Notes: generated by a model from the sequence alone, not told the origin. Positions 1 to 8,841 are shown, counted from the first letter of the stretch. The stretch is 64,000 bases of DNA from Mycobacterium sp. 155 (GCF_000373905.1 NZ_KB892705.1:3267184-3331183); one strand, 5' to 3'. A program made the numbers and translations.

Positions 1-293
1 AGCGCAACGTCACCATCTTCGCCGACGGTCAAGTGGATCGCTCACCCTGCGGTTCGGGTACCAGCGCTCGCGTTGCGACGCTGGCCGCGCGCGGGCTTCT
101 CGACGCCGAGCACGAACTGATCCACGGTTCCATCGTCGGGTCCGAGTTCCGCGCCCGCATCCGCGACACCGCAATCACCCTCGGGTACCCGAGCGTCGTT
201 CCCGTGGTCACCGGGACGGCGTTCCGCACCGGCGAGCACCTCTTCAGCGTCGACCCCGACGACACCCTCATTCCAGGATTCGTCCTGCGTTAG
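1..293 (+). CDS. Proline racemase / hydroxyproline epimerase family protein, C-terminal part
   Basis: This is the last 97 codons of a proline-racemase-family enzyme; the gene enters from the left edge, reading from base 3 to the TAG at 291-293. The family interconverts L- and D-proline or hydroxyproline, or dehydrates 3-hydroxyproline. The motif DRSPCGSGTSA is visible near the start of the fragment. It contains the second catalytic cysteine, which argues for an epimerase rather than a trans-3-hydroxyproline dehydratase, where this residue is usually Thr. It is followed by the usual GSEF and GTAF segments. A full-length paralogue lies at 28331-29332. It reads in the same direction as the DddP-like genes that follow, 175 bp away. 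Confidence 0.85.
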   Translation, partial: RNVTIFADGQVDRSPCGSGTSARVATLAARGLLDAEHELIHGSIVGSEFRARIRDTAITLGYPSVVPVVTGTAFRTGEHLFSVDPDDTLIPGFVLR

Positions 294-316
294 CCAGATG
301 GCCTCCAGTGCCATTG

Positions 317-336
317 CACCGCTGCTCGCTGCGGTG
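317..336. terminator. Hairpin after the epimerase gene
   Basis: CACCGC and GCGGTG form a perfect 6-bp stem with an 8-base loop, 24 bases after the stop codon at 293. There is no T-run. It may be a terminator, or an operator for the DddP-like genes starting at 469. The rest of the 294-468 interval shows nothing else I can name. Confidence 0.3.
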
Positions 337-468
337 TCGCTACCTCCGAATAGCTCTACCGCGGACTTCTGACTCAGCAATTTGCTACCGGCTGGTAAGC
401 CCATTCCCCGGCTATGTGCGGGCCCACACTGTGTCGCACCGGTTCGACCGCGAGCGAAAAGAGACCAC

Positions 469-1740
469 ATGACCGCTGCGTCCGAGAGTCCCGCCGCATC
501 CGATGCCGGCCAGGTTTTTCACGATCCGCGCAAGAGTGCCTACCTGAACCCCGACGGCGCGGACAAGCCGCTGATCAGCACCATCGGCGACGACGTCCTC
601 GACCGCGCCCGGCGCTATCGGCTGGGACGCATCCGCGATCAAATCACCCAGCACGGTTACGCCGGGATGCTGCTCTACGACCCGGTCAACATCCGCTACG
701 CGCTGGATTCGTCGAACATGGCGATCTGGACTATGCACGATCCGGTTCGTTATGCACTCATCGTCGCCGACGGTCCGGTGATCATGTTCGAAAGCGACGG
801 CGCGCTGCACGTCAGCGAAGGCCTACCGACGGTCGACGACGTGCGGCTTGCGACGACGTGGATGTTCTTGACCGCCGGAAACGCCGCCAAGCGCAACGTC
901 GAGACCTGGGCCGTAGAGATCCGCGAAGCCCTCGGCACCGGGCGCTGCACGCTAGCCGTCGATCGGCTCGAGCATCCGGGCGTGCAAGCACTCGCAAACC
1001 TGGGCGTCGGCGTCGTGGACGCGGGACCGCTCACCGAGCGCGCCCGCGCGATCAAAAGTGCGGACGAGCTCGAGCTGATGCGCTGGACCATCCGGGTCTG
1101 CGAGGCCGGGATGGCACGGGTTTACGAGGTGTCTGAACCGGGCCGCACCGAGCAGGAGATCTGGGCCGAACTGCACTACGAGAACGCCCGCTCGGGCGGC
1201 GAGTACATCGAGACGAAGCTGCTCACGGCCGGTCCCAACACCAATCCCTGGTTCAAGGAGTGCTCGTCGCGCAAGGTGCAGCGCGGGGAGATCATCGCGT
1301 TCGACACCGACATGGTCGGTCCGTACGGCTATCTCGCCGACCTCTCACGATCCTGGACCTGCGGACACGTGCCCATGACGCCGAAGCAACGTGAGCTCTA
1401 CGCCGACGCACGCGAGCAGATCGACCACAACATGGCGCTGCTGCGGCCGGGCCTGGAGTTCACCGAGTTCAACGCACGCTCGTGGCAGATCCCGGAGAAG
1501 TACATTCCCTATCGGTACACCTGCGCCGTTCACGGTTCCGGTATGGCCGACGAGTGGCCCTTCATCGGCCTGCACCCTGACTTCGATCCCTCCTACGGCG
1601 GATGCTTCGAGGAGAACATGGTGATCAACGTGGAAAGCCTGATCGCCGAAAAGGGCAGCGAATCGATCAAGCTCGAAACCCAAGTCCTGCTCACCGCAAA
1701 CGGAGCCGAGCGCCTGGACACGTTCCCGTGGGAGGACTGA
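469..1740 (+). CDS. DddP-like M24-family metalloenzyme, copy 1
   Basis: A 423-residue protein of the M24 (creatinase / aminopeptidase P) fold. It resembles DddP, the iron-dependent DMSP lyase of marine bacteria, more than ordinary peptidases. A long conserved block contains GGEYIETKLL, then NTNPWFKEC, then FDTDMVGPYGYLADLSRSW, which supplies two Asp ligands and a third downstream. HGSGMADEWP (His ligand and a following Asp) and two later Glu positions (NVESLIAE and SIKLETQ) complete the metal site. ATG 469 is chosen because the conserved family N-terminus starts just after it and AAAAGAGA precedes it. The neighbouring paralogue is 58% or more alike by eye. The substrate is uncertain: DMSP, a betaine, or an amidine-type osmolyte are all possible in this catabolic island. 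Confidence 0.75.
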   Translation: MTAASESPAASDAGQVFHDPRKSAYLNPDGADKPLISTIGDDVLDRARRYRLGRIRDQITQHGYAGMLLYDPVNIRYALDSSNMAIWTMHDPVRYALIVADGPVIMFESDGALHVSEGLPTVDDVRLATTWMFLTAGNAAKRNVETWAVEIREALGTGRCTLAVDRLEHPGVQALANLGVGVVDAGPLTERARAIKSADELELMRWTIRVCEAGMARVYEVSEPGRTEQEIWAELHYENARSGGEYIETKLLTAGPNTNPWFKECSSRKVQRGEIIAFDTDMVGPYGYLADLSRSWTCGHVPMTPKQRELYADAREQIDHNMALLRPGLEFTEFNARSWQIPEKYIPYRYTCAVHGSGMADEWPFIGLHPDFDPSYGGCFEENMVINVESLIAEKGSESIKLETQVLLTANGAERLDTFPWED

Positions 1741-1744
1741 CGCC

Positions 1745-2995
1745 GTGACCGAGGGCTCGACTGACGTCTTCCACGATCCGCGCAAGCTGGCCTATCTCAA
1801 TCCGGACGGTGCCGACAAACCTCTGATCAGCACGATCAGCGACGACGTCCTGGACCGCGCCCGCAGGTACCGACTGAGCCGGCTCCGCGGACAGCTGGCC
1901 CTGCACGACTGCGCGGCCATCCTGCTGTACGACCCGGTCAATATCCGGTACACGCTCGACTCGTCGAACATGATGATCTGGACCATGCACGACCCGTGCC
2001 GTTACGCGCTGATCGTCGCCGACGGGCCGGCGATCATGTTCGAGTTCGAGGGTGCGCTGCACGTCAACGACGGGCTCCCCGGAATCGACGAGGTGCGGTT
2101 GGCGACGTCGTGGATGTACCTCACCAAAGGCGATGCCACGGACCGCAACGTTGCATCGTGGGCCGCGGAGATCCGGGGGGCGCTCGGCGGCGGGCACTGC
2201 CGAATCGCCGTCGACCGGATTGATCCGCTCGGCGTCGACGCCCTCGCCAAACTCGGGGTGGACGTGATCGACGGCGGTCGGCTCACCGAACAGGCCCGCG
2301 CCATCAAGAGCCCCGACGAACTGGAGTTGATGCGCTGGACCATTCGGGTCTGCGAGGCCGGGATGGCTCGGGTCTACGAAGCCTCCGAGCCCGGCCGCAC
2401 CGAGAACGAGATGTGGGCCGAACTGCACCATGAGAACGCCCGCTCGGGCGGCCAATATATCGAGACCAAGCTCCTGCTGTCCGGCCCGCGCACCAACCCT
2501 TGGTACTCGGAGTGCTCGGACCGGCGGGTGCAGCGCGGCGAAATCATCGCCTTCGATACCGATATGGTCGGTCCGTACAGCTATCTCGCGGACCTCTCCC
2601 GCTCCTGGACCTGCGGACATGTGCCCATGACGCCAAAACAACGCGAGCTCTACGCCGCCGCCCGCGAGCAGATCGACCACAACATGGCGCTACTGCGCCC
2701 CGGACTGTCCTTCGCAGAGTTCAACGCGAAGTCATGGCGGATTCCGGAGAAATACCAGCCCTACCGCTATACCTGCGCCGTTCACGGCAGTGGCATGGCC
2801 GACGAGTGGCCCTTCCTCCCGCTACACCCGGACTTCGATCCGGACTACAGCGGCGGCGGCTTCGAAGAGAACATGGTGATCAACGTGGAAAGCCTCATCG
2901 CGGAGCAGGGCAGCGAGTCGATCAAGCTCGAAACCCAGGTACTGGTCACCGCGAACGGCCCCGAGCGCCTGGACACGTTCCCATGGGAGGACTAG
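1745..2995 (+). CDS. DddP-like M24-family metalloenzyme, copy 2
   Basis: A 416-residue tandem paralogue of the gene just upstream, only 4 bases after its stop codon and therefore in the same operon. It starts at GTG 1745, preceded by GGGAGGACT at about -15 inside the previous gene's end. All metal-ligand motifs are kept: FDTDMVGPYSYLADLSRSW, HGSGMADEWP, NVESLIAEQ and SIKLETQ. The two copies differ mostly in the N-terminal half, for example FEFEGALHVND here against FESDGALHVSE in copy 1. Possible explanations are different substrate ranges, a heterodimer, or dose amplification. Tandem DddP-like pairs are not something I know from characterised operons. The next gene converges on it with 5 bases between them. 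Confidence 0.75.
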   Translation: MTEGSTDVFHDPRKLAYLNPDGADKPLISTISDDVLDRARRYRLSRLRGQLALHDCAAILLYDPVNIRYTLDSSNMMIWTMHDPCRYALIVADGPAIMFEFEGALHVNDGLPGIDEVRLATSWMYLTKGDATDRNVASWAAEIRGALGGGHCRIAVDRIDPLGVDALAKLGVDVIDGGRLTEQARAIKSPDELELMRWTIRVCEAGMARVYEASEPGRTENEMWAELHHENARSGGQYIETKLLLSGPRTNPWYSECSDRRVQRGEIIAFDTDMVGPYSYLADLSRSWTCGHVPMTPKQRELYAAAREQIDHNMALLRPGLSFAEFNAKSWRIPEKYQPYRYTCAVHGSGMADEWPFLPLHPDFDPDYSGGGFEENMVINVESLIAEQGSESIKLETQVLVTANGPERLDTFPWED

Positions 2996-3000
2996 GCGGT

Positions 3001-3750
3001 TCAGCGCGCACGGAATCCGCCGTCAACGACTAGTTCCGCACCGGTCATAAACCGCGAGTCCTCCGAGGCGAGAAAAGCAACCGCCGCGGCGAGTTCAACC
3101 GGGTCAGCCCGACGACCCAGTGGCGTTTCCGGGACCACGCCGGTGCCCGGTTCGTTCGCGTTGAGCGGCGTCGACACCCCGCCCGGGACCAACGCGTTGA
3201 CGCGGATTCCCTCCGCCGCCCATTCCAACGCGGTGGTACGGGTCAAACCGAGCATCCCCGCCTTACTCGTCAGAGCACAGAAGGCGGTGAAGGCCGTCTC
3301 GTCGCCGACCGGGAGCGCACCGCCGAGGTCGTCGAACAGCGCGTCGACCCACGGATGCGACGGGAAAACGACTGTGACGCAGTCGCGTTCACGCACCTCC
3401 TGTAGCGGCATGGCCCGGATGATCGGCGCCTGGGTCCCCAGCATGTCGCGCAGCTGTTCCGCACCGATCGAGACCATCACATTCACGACGACCTTGTCGG
3501 GCGGAATGCTCACGTCTGCGAGGGCGTTAGCGCACTGTTCGGTGCGCAGCGCGATGAACACCAGCTCGGAGCCGTCGACAACGTCATGATTGCTCGCACA
3601 GACCGCCACCGTGCCGAATCGTTCGGCGAGTTCGGCGGAAACTGCCGCGCTGCGCGGGGACAGCAGCACCTCGGGAGGATCGTCAGAGGCGCAGAGCCCT
3701 TCGACGATTGCGCGAGTGATACTGCCGACGCCGATGAATCCAATTCGCAT
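3001..3750 (-). pseudogene. Chimera: ProC-type reductase N-terminus joined to an SDR C-terminus
   Basis: Residues 1 to about 160 read as a pyrroline-5-carboxylate reductase-like Rossmann domain: the start MRIGFIGVGS is followed by PPEVLLSPRSAA and LGGALPVGDETAF. From about residue 161 the sequence changes to the C-terminal half of a short-chain dehydrogenase: SKAGMLGLTRTTALEWA, then GIRVNALVPGGVSTPL and MTGAELVVDGGF. The frame is intact across the join near 3262-3272. The ProC dimerisation and active-site half is missing. The SDR part lacks its Rossmann half and the catalytic Tyr of YxxxK, which is Ala here. An internal deletion between adjacent proC and SDR genes is the simplest origin. It follows the reductase gene by 13 bases. 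Probably inactive, although a new function cannot be excluded. Confidence 0.75.
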
Positions 3751-3763
3751 TCAGTCGATTTCG

Positions 3764-4915
3764 CTAGGGATGCTCAATCTGCAAGTCCGACTTCGGGGTC
3801 GAGCAGCAGATCAGGATCTTGCCCTCGCGGATCTCCCGCGGACGGATGCCGCCGTTGTGGTTCATGTCGACGTCGCCGCACAGCAGCGACGACTTGCAGG
3901 TGCCGCACATGCCTTCGCCACATGCCGAGGCCACCCGAACACCAGCCTTGAGCGCGGCGTCCAGGATGGTCTGGTCCGGCGCGCACACCACGGTCTGACC
4001 GGACTTGGTGAATTCGATCGTGAACCCGACAGCCGGCTCACCGTTCGCGCCGCCGGCAGCACCGTCATCGGCGGGTTCGGAAGCGGTCGGCGCGGCCGGG
4101 AAGACGAAGCTCTCCTCGTGGTAGTTGGCCATGTCGTAGCCGAGGCCGGTCAGGATCTCCCGGACCGCCGCCATGTACGGGCCCGGGCCGCAGGTGAAGA
4201 CGGTGCGCTCGCGGAAGTCCGGAACCAGCGCCGCGAGCAGTTCCGGGGTGAGACGGCCGCGCGGGCCCGTCCACACTTCGGACACGTGGTCGTCCTCGCA
4301 CACGTGGCTGACCGTCAGCCCGGGAAGCAGGGCGGCGTGCGCGGCGAGTTCGTGCCGGAAGACGATGTCGGCCGGAGTGCGCGCGCTGTGCACGAAGGCC
4401 ACGTCGGCGTCGGCCCCGAGGTCGGCGAGCGTGCGCGTCATCGACATGAGCGGCGTGATCCCGCTGCCCGCGGAAAGGAAGAGGTATTTCCCTTCCGCGG
4501 GGGGCGTGAGGGTAAAGGCCCCGCCGGGCGCGGCCACGGTCAGTTCGGTGCCGGGAACCATATTGTCGTGGAGCCAGTTGGACACCGGTCCTCCCGGCAC
4601 GCGCTTGACCGTGATGGACATCCGATGGGGCCGGGTGGGCGGCGACGAAATGGTGTAGCACCGACTGATCGGCATGCCGTCGATCTCGAGCAACAGGGTG
4701 ATGAACTGGCCCGGCTCGAAGTGGAAGATCCCCGCCCGCTGCCCCGGGGCGACGACCGGCTCGAAAACGAACGACCTGATGTCATGCGTCACCCGCAGCG
4801 CCGCGACGCACCGCAGCGTCGCGCGGTCGGTGATCTCCCAGACTTCCGGCGCCCCCGGACCGGCGTGCAGAGCTGGGGCGTCGTCGATGTCCGCGGGTTC
4901 GAGCACCGAGGTCAC
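3764..4915 (-). CDS. Flavin/2Fe-2S oxygenase reductase component
   Basis: A 383-residue reductase for the Rieske oxygenase encoded just upstream, with which it overlaps by 4 bases (ATGA). Order of parts: FAD-binding barrel at about residues 35-150 (motif RCYTISSPP), NAD-binding domain at 150-265 (LFLSAGSGITPLMSM and FTCGPGPYM), then a plant-type [2Fe-2S] domain at 295-383 with ACGEGMCGTCKSSLLCG and a last Cys pair in ILICCSTP. The layout matches GbcB and Stc-type reductases that serve betaine N-demethylases. It would pass electrons from NAD(P)H through FAD to the oxygenase. No second reductase of this type is seen near the other Rieske gene at 22341, so this one may serve both. Confidence 0.88.
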   Translation of the reverse strand: MTSVLEPADIDDAPALHAGPGAPEVWEITDRATLRCVAALRVTHDIRSFVFEPVVAPGQRAGIFHFEPGQFITLLLEIDGMPISRCYTISSPPTRPHRMSITVKRVPGGPVSNWLHDNMVPGTELTVAAPGGAFTLTPPAEGKYLFLSAGSGITPLMSMTRTLADLGADADVAFVHSARTPADIVFRHELAAHAALLPGLTVSHVCEDDHVSEVWTGPRGRLTPELLAALVPDFRERTVFTCGPGPYMAAVREILTGLGYDMANYHEESFVFPAAPTASEPADDGAAGGANGEPAVGFTIEFTKSGQTVVCAPDQTILDAALKAGVRVASACGEGMCGTCKSSLLCGDVDMNHNGGIRPREIREGKILICCSTPKSDLQIEHP

Positions 4916-6192
4916 TTCGCCAGCTCGGCGCCGAGGCGCTTGATGTACCAGGTGACAAAGGCGTCGACATCGTCCTCGACCACACCGTAGGGGCCGGGCA
5001 GGTAGCCGGGATCGGTGACACCGCGCTGGGTGCGCTCGACCAGGCTGCAGTCCTCGGCGTTGGTCCGTTCCCAGACGAAGGTCAGCTTGTCGGTGTCGTA
5101 GTCCGTGCCCTCGACCGCATCCGGGTGGACCAGCCAGGTGGTGCGCACCAGAGTCTTGTCCGGGGCGACCGGAAGCGCCGAGAACACGACGGCGCAGTCG
5201 CCGAGCATGTGAAACCAGCCGTTGGGCTGCGTGTGGATGTGGAAGTCGCCGAAGACCGGGTCGACGATGGCGCCCATCAGCTTGGTGGAGAGCTGTGCAC
5301 CATCGTCGCCGTAGGACGCGCCATCACCCTGCAGCGGCATGTGGTCGACCATGAACGCGGTCACCCGGGTGTCCAGTTCACGGATGTGCTTGGACGGGAA
5401 GCCGATGGCATCACGAGCGGCGGCGAGCGCCGCGTTGGCCGCCTGGTAGCGCTCGAAGACCGGCTTCTGCCGCGCGGGGATTCTCGACTCGTCGAAGCGA
5501 TGGAACGGGAAGTAGGCGCCGAGCAGCTCCGGGTGGTTGGCTTCGCAGTGGTGGCACTCGCGATTGTTCTCCATCGTGAGCTTCCAGTTGCCGTCCTCAA
5601 TGATCGAGGTCTGGTGGGCGACCTTCGCGCCGCGCAGGTCGAACGGCGTCAGGTATGGCTCGACCGCGGCGGCAAAGTCTTCGATGTCGGCCGGAGCGTC
5701 TTCGGCCAGGCAGATGAAGACCAGGCCGGCGATCGCCCGCACGTGCACGGGGCGCAGCCCGAACTTCGCCTTGTCGAAGCATTCGCTCTGGTTCTCGGCG
5801 AATCGCAGCGCGCCGTCGGTGCCATAGGTCCACTGGTGGTAGGGGCAGACGATGTTGCCCACCGCGCCGCAGCGGCCGTCGAGCAGACGCGCGCCGCGGT
5901 GCCGGCAGACGTTGCGGAAGGCGTTCACATTCATGTCGTCGTCCCGCACGATGATGACCGACTCGTCGCCGATATCGACGGTCACGTAGTCACCCTCCTC
6001 CGGAATTTCGGCCTCGGCGGCGACGAAAATCCAGTGCCGCCCGAAGATCAGCTCGACGTCCAGGTCGAAGATCTCCTGACTGGCATAGAAGGGCGTTTCC
6101 AGGGTGTATCCCGCTACTCGCCTGGCGACGAGTTCGGCTGCGCGTTCACGGGCAGTCTGAGGTGCGACGGGGGCATCGAGGATATCGGTCAT
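4912..6192 (-). CDS. Rieske oxygenase, GbcA / stachydrine-demethylase type
   Basis: A 426-residue oxygenase large subunit. The Rieske cluster motif is split as CRHRG and CPYHQW in its N-terminal third. The mononuclear iron region starts with NNRECHHCEANHPELL. These features match the glycine-betaine / proline-betaine N-demethylase group (GbcA, Stc2). The likely reaction is oxidative removal of an N-methyl group, releasing formaldehyde. ATG 6192 is chosen because MTDILDAPVAP begins the conserved protein; the frame is open further up to 6282, but that stretch covers the operator at 6218-6252. Its reductase follows with a 4-base overlap. The exact betaine is not determined by sequence; the proline-related neighbours favour stachydrine or hydroxyproline betaine. 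Confidence 0.85.
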   Translation of the reverse strand: MTDILDAPVAPQTARERAAELVARRVAGYTLETPFYASQEIFDLDVELIFGRHWIFVAAEAEIPEEGDYVTVDIGDESVIIVRDDDMNVNAFRNVCRHRGARLLDGRCGAVGNIVCPYHQWTYGTDGALRFAENQSECFDKAKFGLRPVHVRAIAGLVFICLAEDAPADIEDFAAAVEPYLTPFDLRGAKVAHQTSIIEDGNWKLTMENNRECHHCEANHPELLGAYFPFHRFDESRIPARQKPVFERYQAANAALAAARDAIGFPSKHIRELDTRVTAFMVDHMPLQGDGASYGDDGAQLSTKLMGAIVDPVFGDFHIHTQPNGWFHMLGDCAVVFSALPVAPDKTLVRTTWLVHPDAVEGTDYDTDKLTFVWERTNAEDCSLVERTQRGVTDPGYLPGPYGVVEDDVDAFVTWYIKRLGAELAK

Positions 6193-6217
6193 GGACGTCG
6201 GCTCCGCTTCGTGGGCT

Positions 6218-6252
6218 GTTTCGTAGTACGGAACTACACCGTTATACGAAAC
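6218..6252 (-). promoter_or_regulatory. Tandem IclR-type operator before Rieske gene 1
   Basis: Two 17-bp sites stand 18 bp apart. The first is GTTTCGTAGTACGGAAC (6218-6234), a palindrome with one mismatched pair. The second, on the other strand, is GTTTCGTATAACGGTGT (6236-6252). The outer arms also form the 9-bp inverted repeat TGTTTCGTA / TACGAAACA. The same two-site layout with the same 18-bp step lies at 23738-23772 before the second Rieske gene. Each pair lies beside an IclR gene, so the IclR proteins are the likely ligands. Confidence 0.65.
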
Positions 6253-6310
6253 AGTGTCCGGCGACGACCAGACCGGTGTCAATCGTTACCGACGAGTAGC
6301 TTGTAGCAGG

Positions 6311-7084
6311 TCAGCCCGGAAGCGGATAACCGTTGCGCGCAGAGATCGCAGCCGCCGCCGCGAGTACACGATCGGCCAGTTCCGGCGCCGTGTCCCGATT
6401 GACCCGGAACGACGGCCCGGAGATGGCCACCACCGCTTCGACGTCGCCACGCAGCGACCGGATCGGCGCACCCAACGCGGCGAGGCCGATCTCGAGTTCG
6501 TCGCCGGTATAAGCCCAGCCCGCCTCGCGCACCCGCTCCACTTCCGCGCGCAGCAGCGCCGGGTCGACGATGGTGTGCTCGGTGAACGCGGGCAGCTTGC
6601 GGGTCAGGTAGCGGTCCAGTTCGGCTTCGCTCATCGCGGCGAGGAAGACCTTGCCACCCGCAGTCACGTGCAACGGCTGACGCTGCCCGGTCCAGTTGAC
6701 TGTGGTGATCGCCGACGCGCCCACCACCTGGTCGAGGGTGAGCAGTTCGTCGCCTTCGAGAATCGAAATGTTGACCGTCTCCCCCGCCTCGGCCGCCAGC
6801 TGCTGGCAGACGGTGCGGCTGAGCACGGAGATGTCGTGTCGCTGGGTGACTCCGGCGGCGAGCTGCACCACGCCGTCGCCGAGCCGATACTCACCGCGGC
6901 TGGCGTTCTGCTCCACCATCCCGCGCGCCTCCAGGGTTGCGAGCAGCCGAAAGACCGTGGATTTGGAGATGCCCAGTTCCTCGGCGATACGGCTCACGCC
7001 GGTCGGACCGGTGCGCACGAGCACCTGGAGAATCGAGAGCGCCCGATGGACCGATCGGACGCCCGAATCCCCGTTGGTGCTCAC
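6311..7084 (-). CDS. IclR-family transcriptional regulator 1
   Basis: A 257-residue regulator. The N-terminal winged helix-turn-helix spans about residues 10-75 (SRIAEELGISKSTVFRLLATLEARG). The IclR effector domain follows at 80-255 (HVTAGGKVFLAAM and AIRSLRG-type segments, GPSFRV). It lies directly upstream of Rieske gene 1 in the same orientation. The tandem operator sits between the two genes, so it probably controls that oxygenase in response to the betaine or its product. It is divergent from the P5C dehydrogenase gene with 161 bp between. The start at 7084 gives the normal family length. Paralogue: 23875-24654. Confidence 0.9.
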   Translation of the reverse strand: MSTNGDSGVRSVHRALSILQVLVRTGPTGVSRIAEELGISKSTVFRLLATLEARGMVEQNASRGEYRLGDGVVQLAAGVTQRHDISVLSRTVCQQLAAEAGETVNISILEGDELLTLDQVVGASAITTVNWTGQRQPLHVTAGGKVFLAAMSEAELDRYLTRKLPAFTEHTIVDPALLRAEVERVREAGWAYTGDELEIGLAALGAPIRSLRGDVEAVVAISGPSFRVNRDTAPELADRVLAAAAAISARNGYPLPG

Positions 7085-7162
7085 CCAGCGAGGTTAGCCC
7101 GAGGCCGGTTCACCTCCGCGACTTCCCATACCCGGATACAGCGAACCGCCCCAGCGAACTGG

Positions 7163-7205
7163 TTTCGACTGCTGCCGAAAAGCGGCAACCGAACTCCTGC
7201 TCCGC
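7163..7205 (+). promoter_or_regulatory. PucR-type operator before pruA
   Basis: This stretch matches 9869-9911 base for base without gaps at most positions: TTTCGAC, then an inverted-repeat core GCTGCCG-AAAA-GCGGCAA, then ACTCCTGCTCCGC against ACTTCTGTTTCGC. Both copies begin exactly 83 bases before the start codon of the gene they precede. The PucR-family gene at 8813 lies between the two targets and is the obvious candidate ligand. Confidence 0.6.
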
Positions 7206-7231
7206 ATCGAAGCCGAACCTGGGCGGTGGCC

Positions 7232-7237
7232 GTAGCG
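7232..7237 (+). promoter_or_regulatory. Extended TAnnnT -10 box for a leaderless pruA transcript
   Basis: TAGCGT ends 8 bases before GTG 7246. There is no Shine-Dalgarno sequence upstream. Actinobacterial leaderless mRNAs typically start on the first base of the start codon with TAnnnT about 7 bases before it. The same arrangement is seen at 9939-9944 and 23862-23867. Confidence 0.5.
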
Positions 7238-7245
7238 TCGGCGCC

Positions 7246-8841
7246 GTGGACCCTGCCGACTTCCGCCCCGCCCCGGCGCGGGACTACACCCGCGGCACCG
7301 CCGCGCGCACCTTGCTCGACAACGAACTGACCGCCCTGCGCAGTGCCTCCTTCGACATCCCGGTGGTCGTCGGTGATCGGGAGATCCGGACCGGCCGGAC
7401 CCGCGAAATCCGCCTCCCCCACGATCATTCGGTCAGCCTCGGCGTCTTCCACGAAGCCGGACCCGCCGAGGTTGCCGCCGCCATCGACGCCGCCGACGTG
7501 GCGGGGCGTTCGTGGGGCACCACTACGACGGCGGAGCGCATAGCGACCTTCCTGCGCGCAGCCGACCTGATCGACCACAGCCCGTGGCGCGAGCGCTTGG
7601 TCGCCGCAACCATTCTGGAACTGTCCAAGACCCCGAGCCAGGCCGACGGCGACGTCGCCGAAGCCGCCGACTTCCTGCGGGCGAATGCGGCCAACCTCGC
7701 GGCGATCGAAGCCAACCAGCCGTTCTCTCCGCTCGGGGTGGCCAATCATGTCGAGTACCGGCCGCTCGAGGGCTTCGTGTTCGCGGTCTCGCCGTTCAAC
7801 TTCACATCGATGAACAATCTGGCGTTCGGCCCGGCGCTGCTGGGCAACACGGTTCTGTGGAAGCCCGCGGAGGCCGCGACGCTGGTGGCGCATCTGTCGC
7901 TGCAACTGCTGCGCGAAGCCGGGTTGCCCGATGGCGTGATCTCGTTCCTGCCGGGAGACGGCCGCGAGATCGGTGCCGTGGCGCTGACCGACCGCCGGCT
8001 GTCCGCGGTGCACTTCACCGGTTCGAGCGCCACACTGCGGCACATCTGGCGCACCGTCGGCGAGAACATCGAACGTTATCGGGACTATCCGCGGATCATC
8101 GGCGAGGCCGGCGGCAAGGACTACATCCTGGCGCACCCGTCCGCTGACCTCGACGCCCTCACCGTGGCCTGCGTGCGCGGTGCATTCGACTATCAGGGCC
8201 AGAAGTGCGCCGCCGCCTCCCGCCTGTATGTCCCGCGCGCCATGTGGCCCGAGCTTCGTTCCCGCATCGTGGCCGCCATGGAGCAGATCGTCGTCGGCGA
8301 TCCGGCCCGGCCGGGTACCCACCTGGGCGCCGTCATCAACGGGACGCAGTTCGCCAAGCACGCCGCCACGCTGGTTCGTGCCCGCGACGCGGACCTGGTC
8401 ATCGCCGGCGGTCAGGTCGACGACGCGGTCGGCTGGTTCGTTCAGCCCACTCTGCTGGAAGTCGCCGATCCGGACTCGGAATTTCTGGTCGACGAGTTCT
8501 TCGCACCGATCCTCGCGACTCACGTCTACGACGATTGGGCCACTGCCCTGCTCCTCGCCGAAGGATCCAGCGAGTACGGCCTGACCGGCGCGGTCTTTGC
8601 CGACGACGAGACGGTCCTGGCCGAGGCCTCACAGACGCTGCGCTACTCAGCCGGCAACTTCTACCTGAACGACCGGCCGACCGGCGCCATAGTGGGGCAG
8701 CAGCCGTTCGGCGGCGCACGAGCCTCCGGCACCAACGACAAAGCGGGCACCGAGTGGAACCTGATTCGTTTCCTGAGCCCGCGGTCGATCAAACGGACCT
8801 ACGATCCCGAACGTGACCCGCGGTTCCCCACGCTCGACTAG
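7246..8841 (+). CDS. pruA: Delta-1-pyrroline-5-carboxylate dehydrogenase
   Basis: A 531-residue aldehyde dehydrogenase that oxidises glutamate-5-semialdehyde (open form of P5C) to L-glutamate with NAD+, the last step of proline catabolism. The family N-terminus (DYTRGTAARTLLDNEL) is followed by FAVSPFNFTSMN, GNTVLWKPAEAA, FTGSSATLRHIW, EAGGKDYILAH and the catalytic Cys in YQGQKCAAASR, all typical of PruA. Start GTG 7246 fits the family length; the frame is open far upstream but would overlap the IclR gene. No proline dehydrogenase gene is seen in the window; the FAD oxidases at 9952 or 20975 might feed it. The next gene overlaps its end by 29 bases, which indicates co-transcription. Confidence 0.93.
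   Translation: MDPADFRPAPARDYTRGTAARTLLDNELTALRSASFDIPVVVGDREIRTGRTREIRLPHDHSVSLGVFHEAGPAEVAAAIDAADVAGRSWGTTTTAERIATFLRAADLIDHSPWRERLVAATILELSKTPSQADGDVAEAADFLRANAANLAAIEANQPFSPLGVANHVEYRPLEGFVFAVSPFNFTSMNNLAFGPALLGNTVLWKPAEAATLVAHLSLQLLREAGLPDGVISFLPGDGREIGAVALTDRRLSAVHFTGSSATLRHIWRTVGENIERYRDYPRIIGEAGGKDYILAHPSADLDALTVACVRGAFDYQGQKCAAASRLYVPRAMWPELRSRIVAAMEQIVVGDPARPGTHLGAVINGTQFAKHAATLVRARDADLVIAGGQVDDAVGWFVQPTLLEVADPDSEFLVDEFFAPILATHVYDDWATALLLAEGSSEYGLTGAVFADDETVLAEASQTLRYSAGNFYLNDRPTGAIVGQQPFGGARASGTNDKAGTEWNLIRFLSPRSIKRTYDPERDPRFPTLD

Noticed and set aside
1..293. A truncated epimerase pseudogene.
   Set aside because: The frame is open to the left window edge with conserved sequence throughout, so it is cut by the window and not damaged.
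3590..4990. A 466-codon open frame on the plus strand opposite the reductase and chimera genes.
   Set aside because: Same reason: composition typical of an antisense frame, and the minus strand is well explained.
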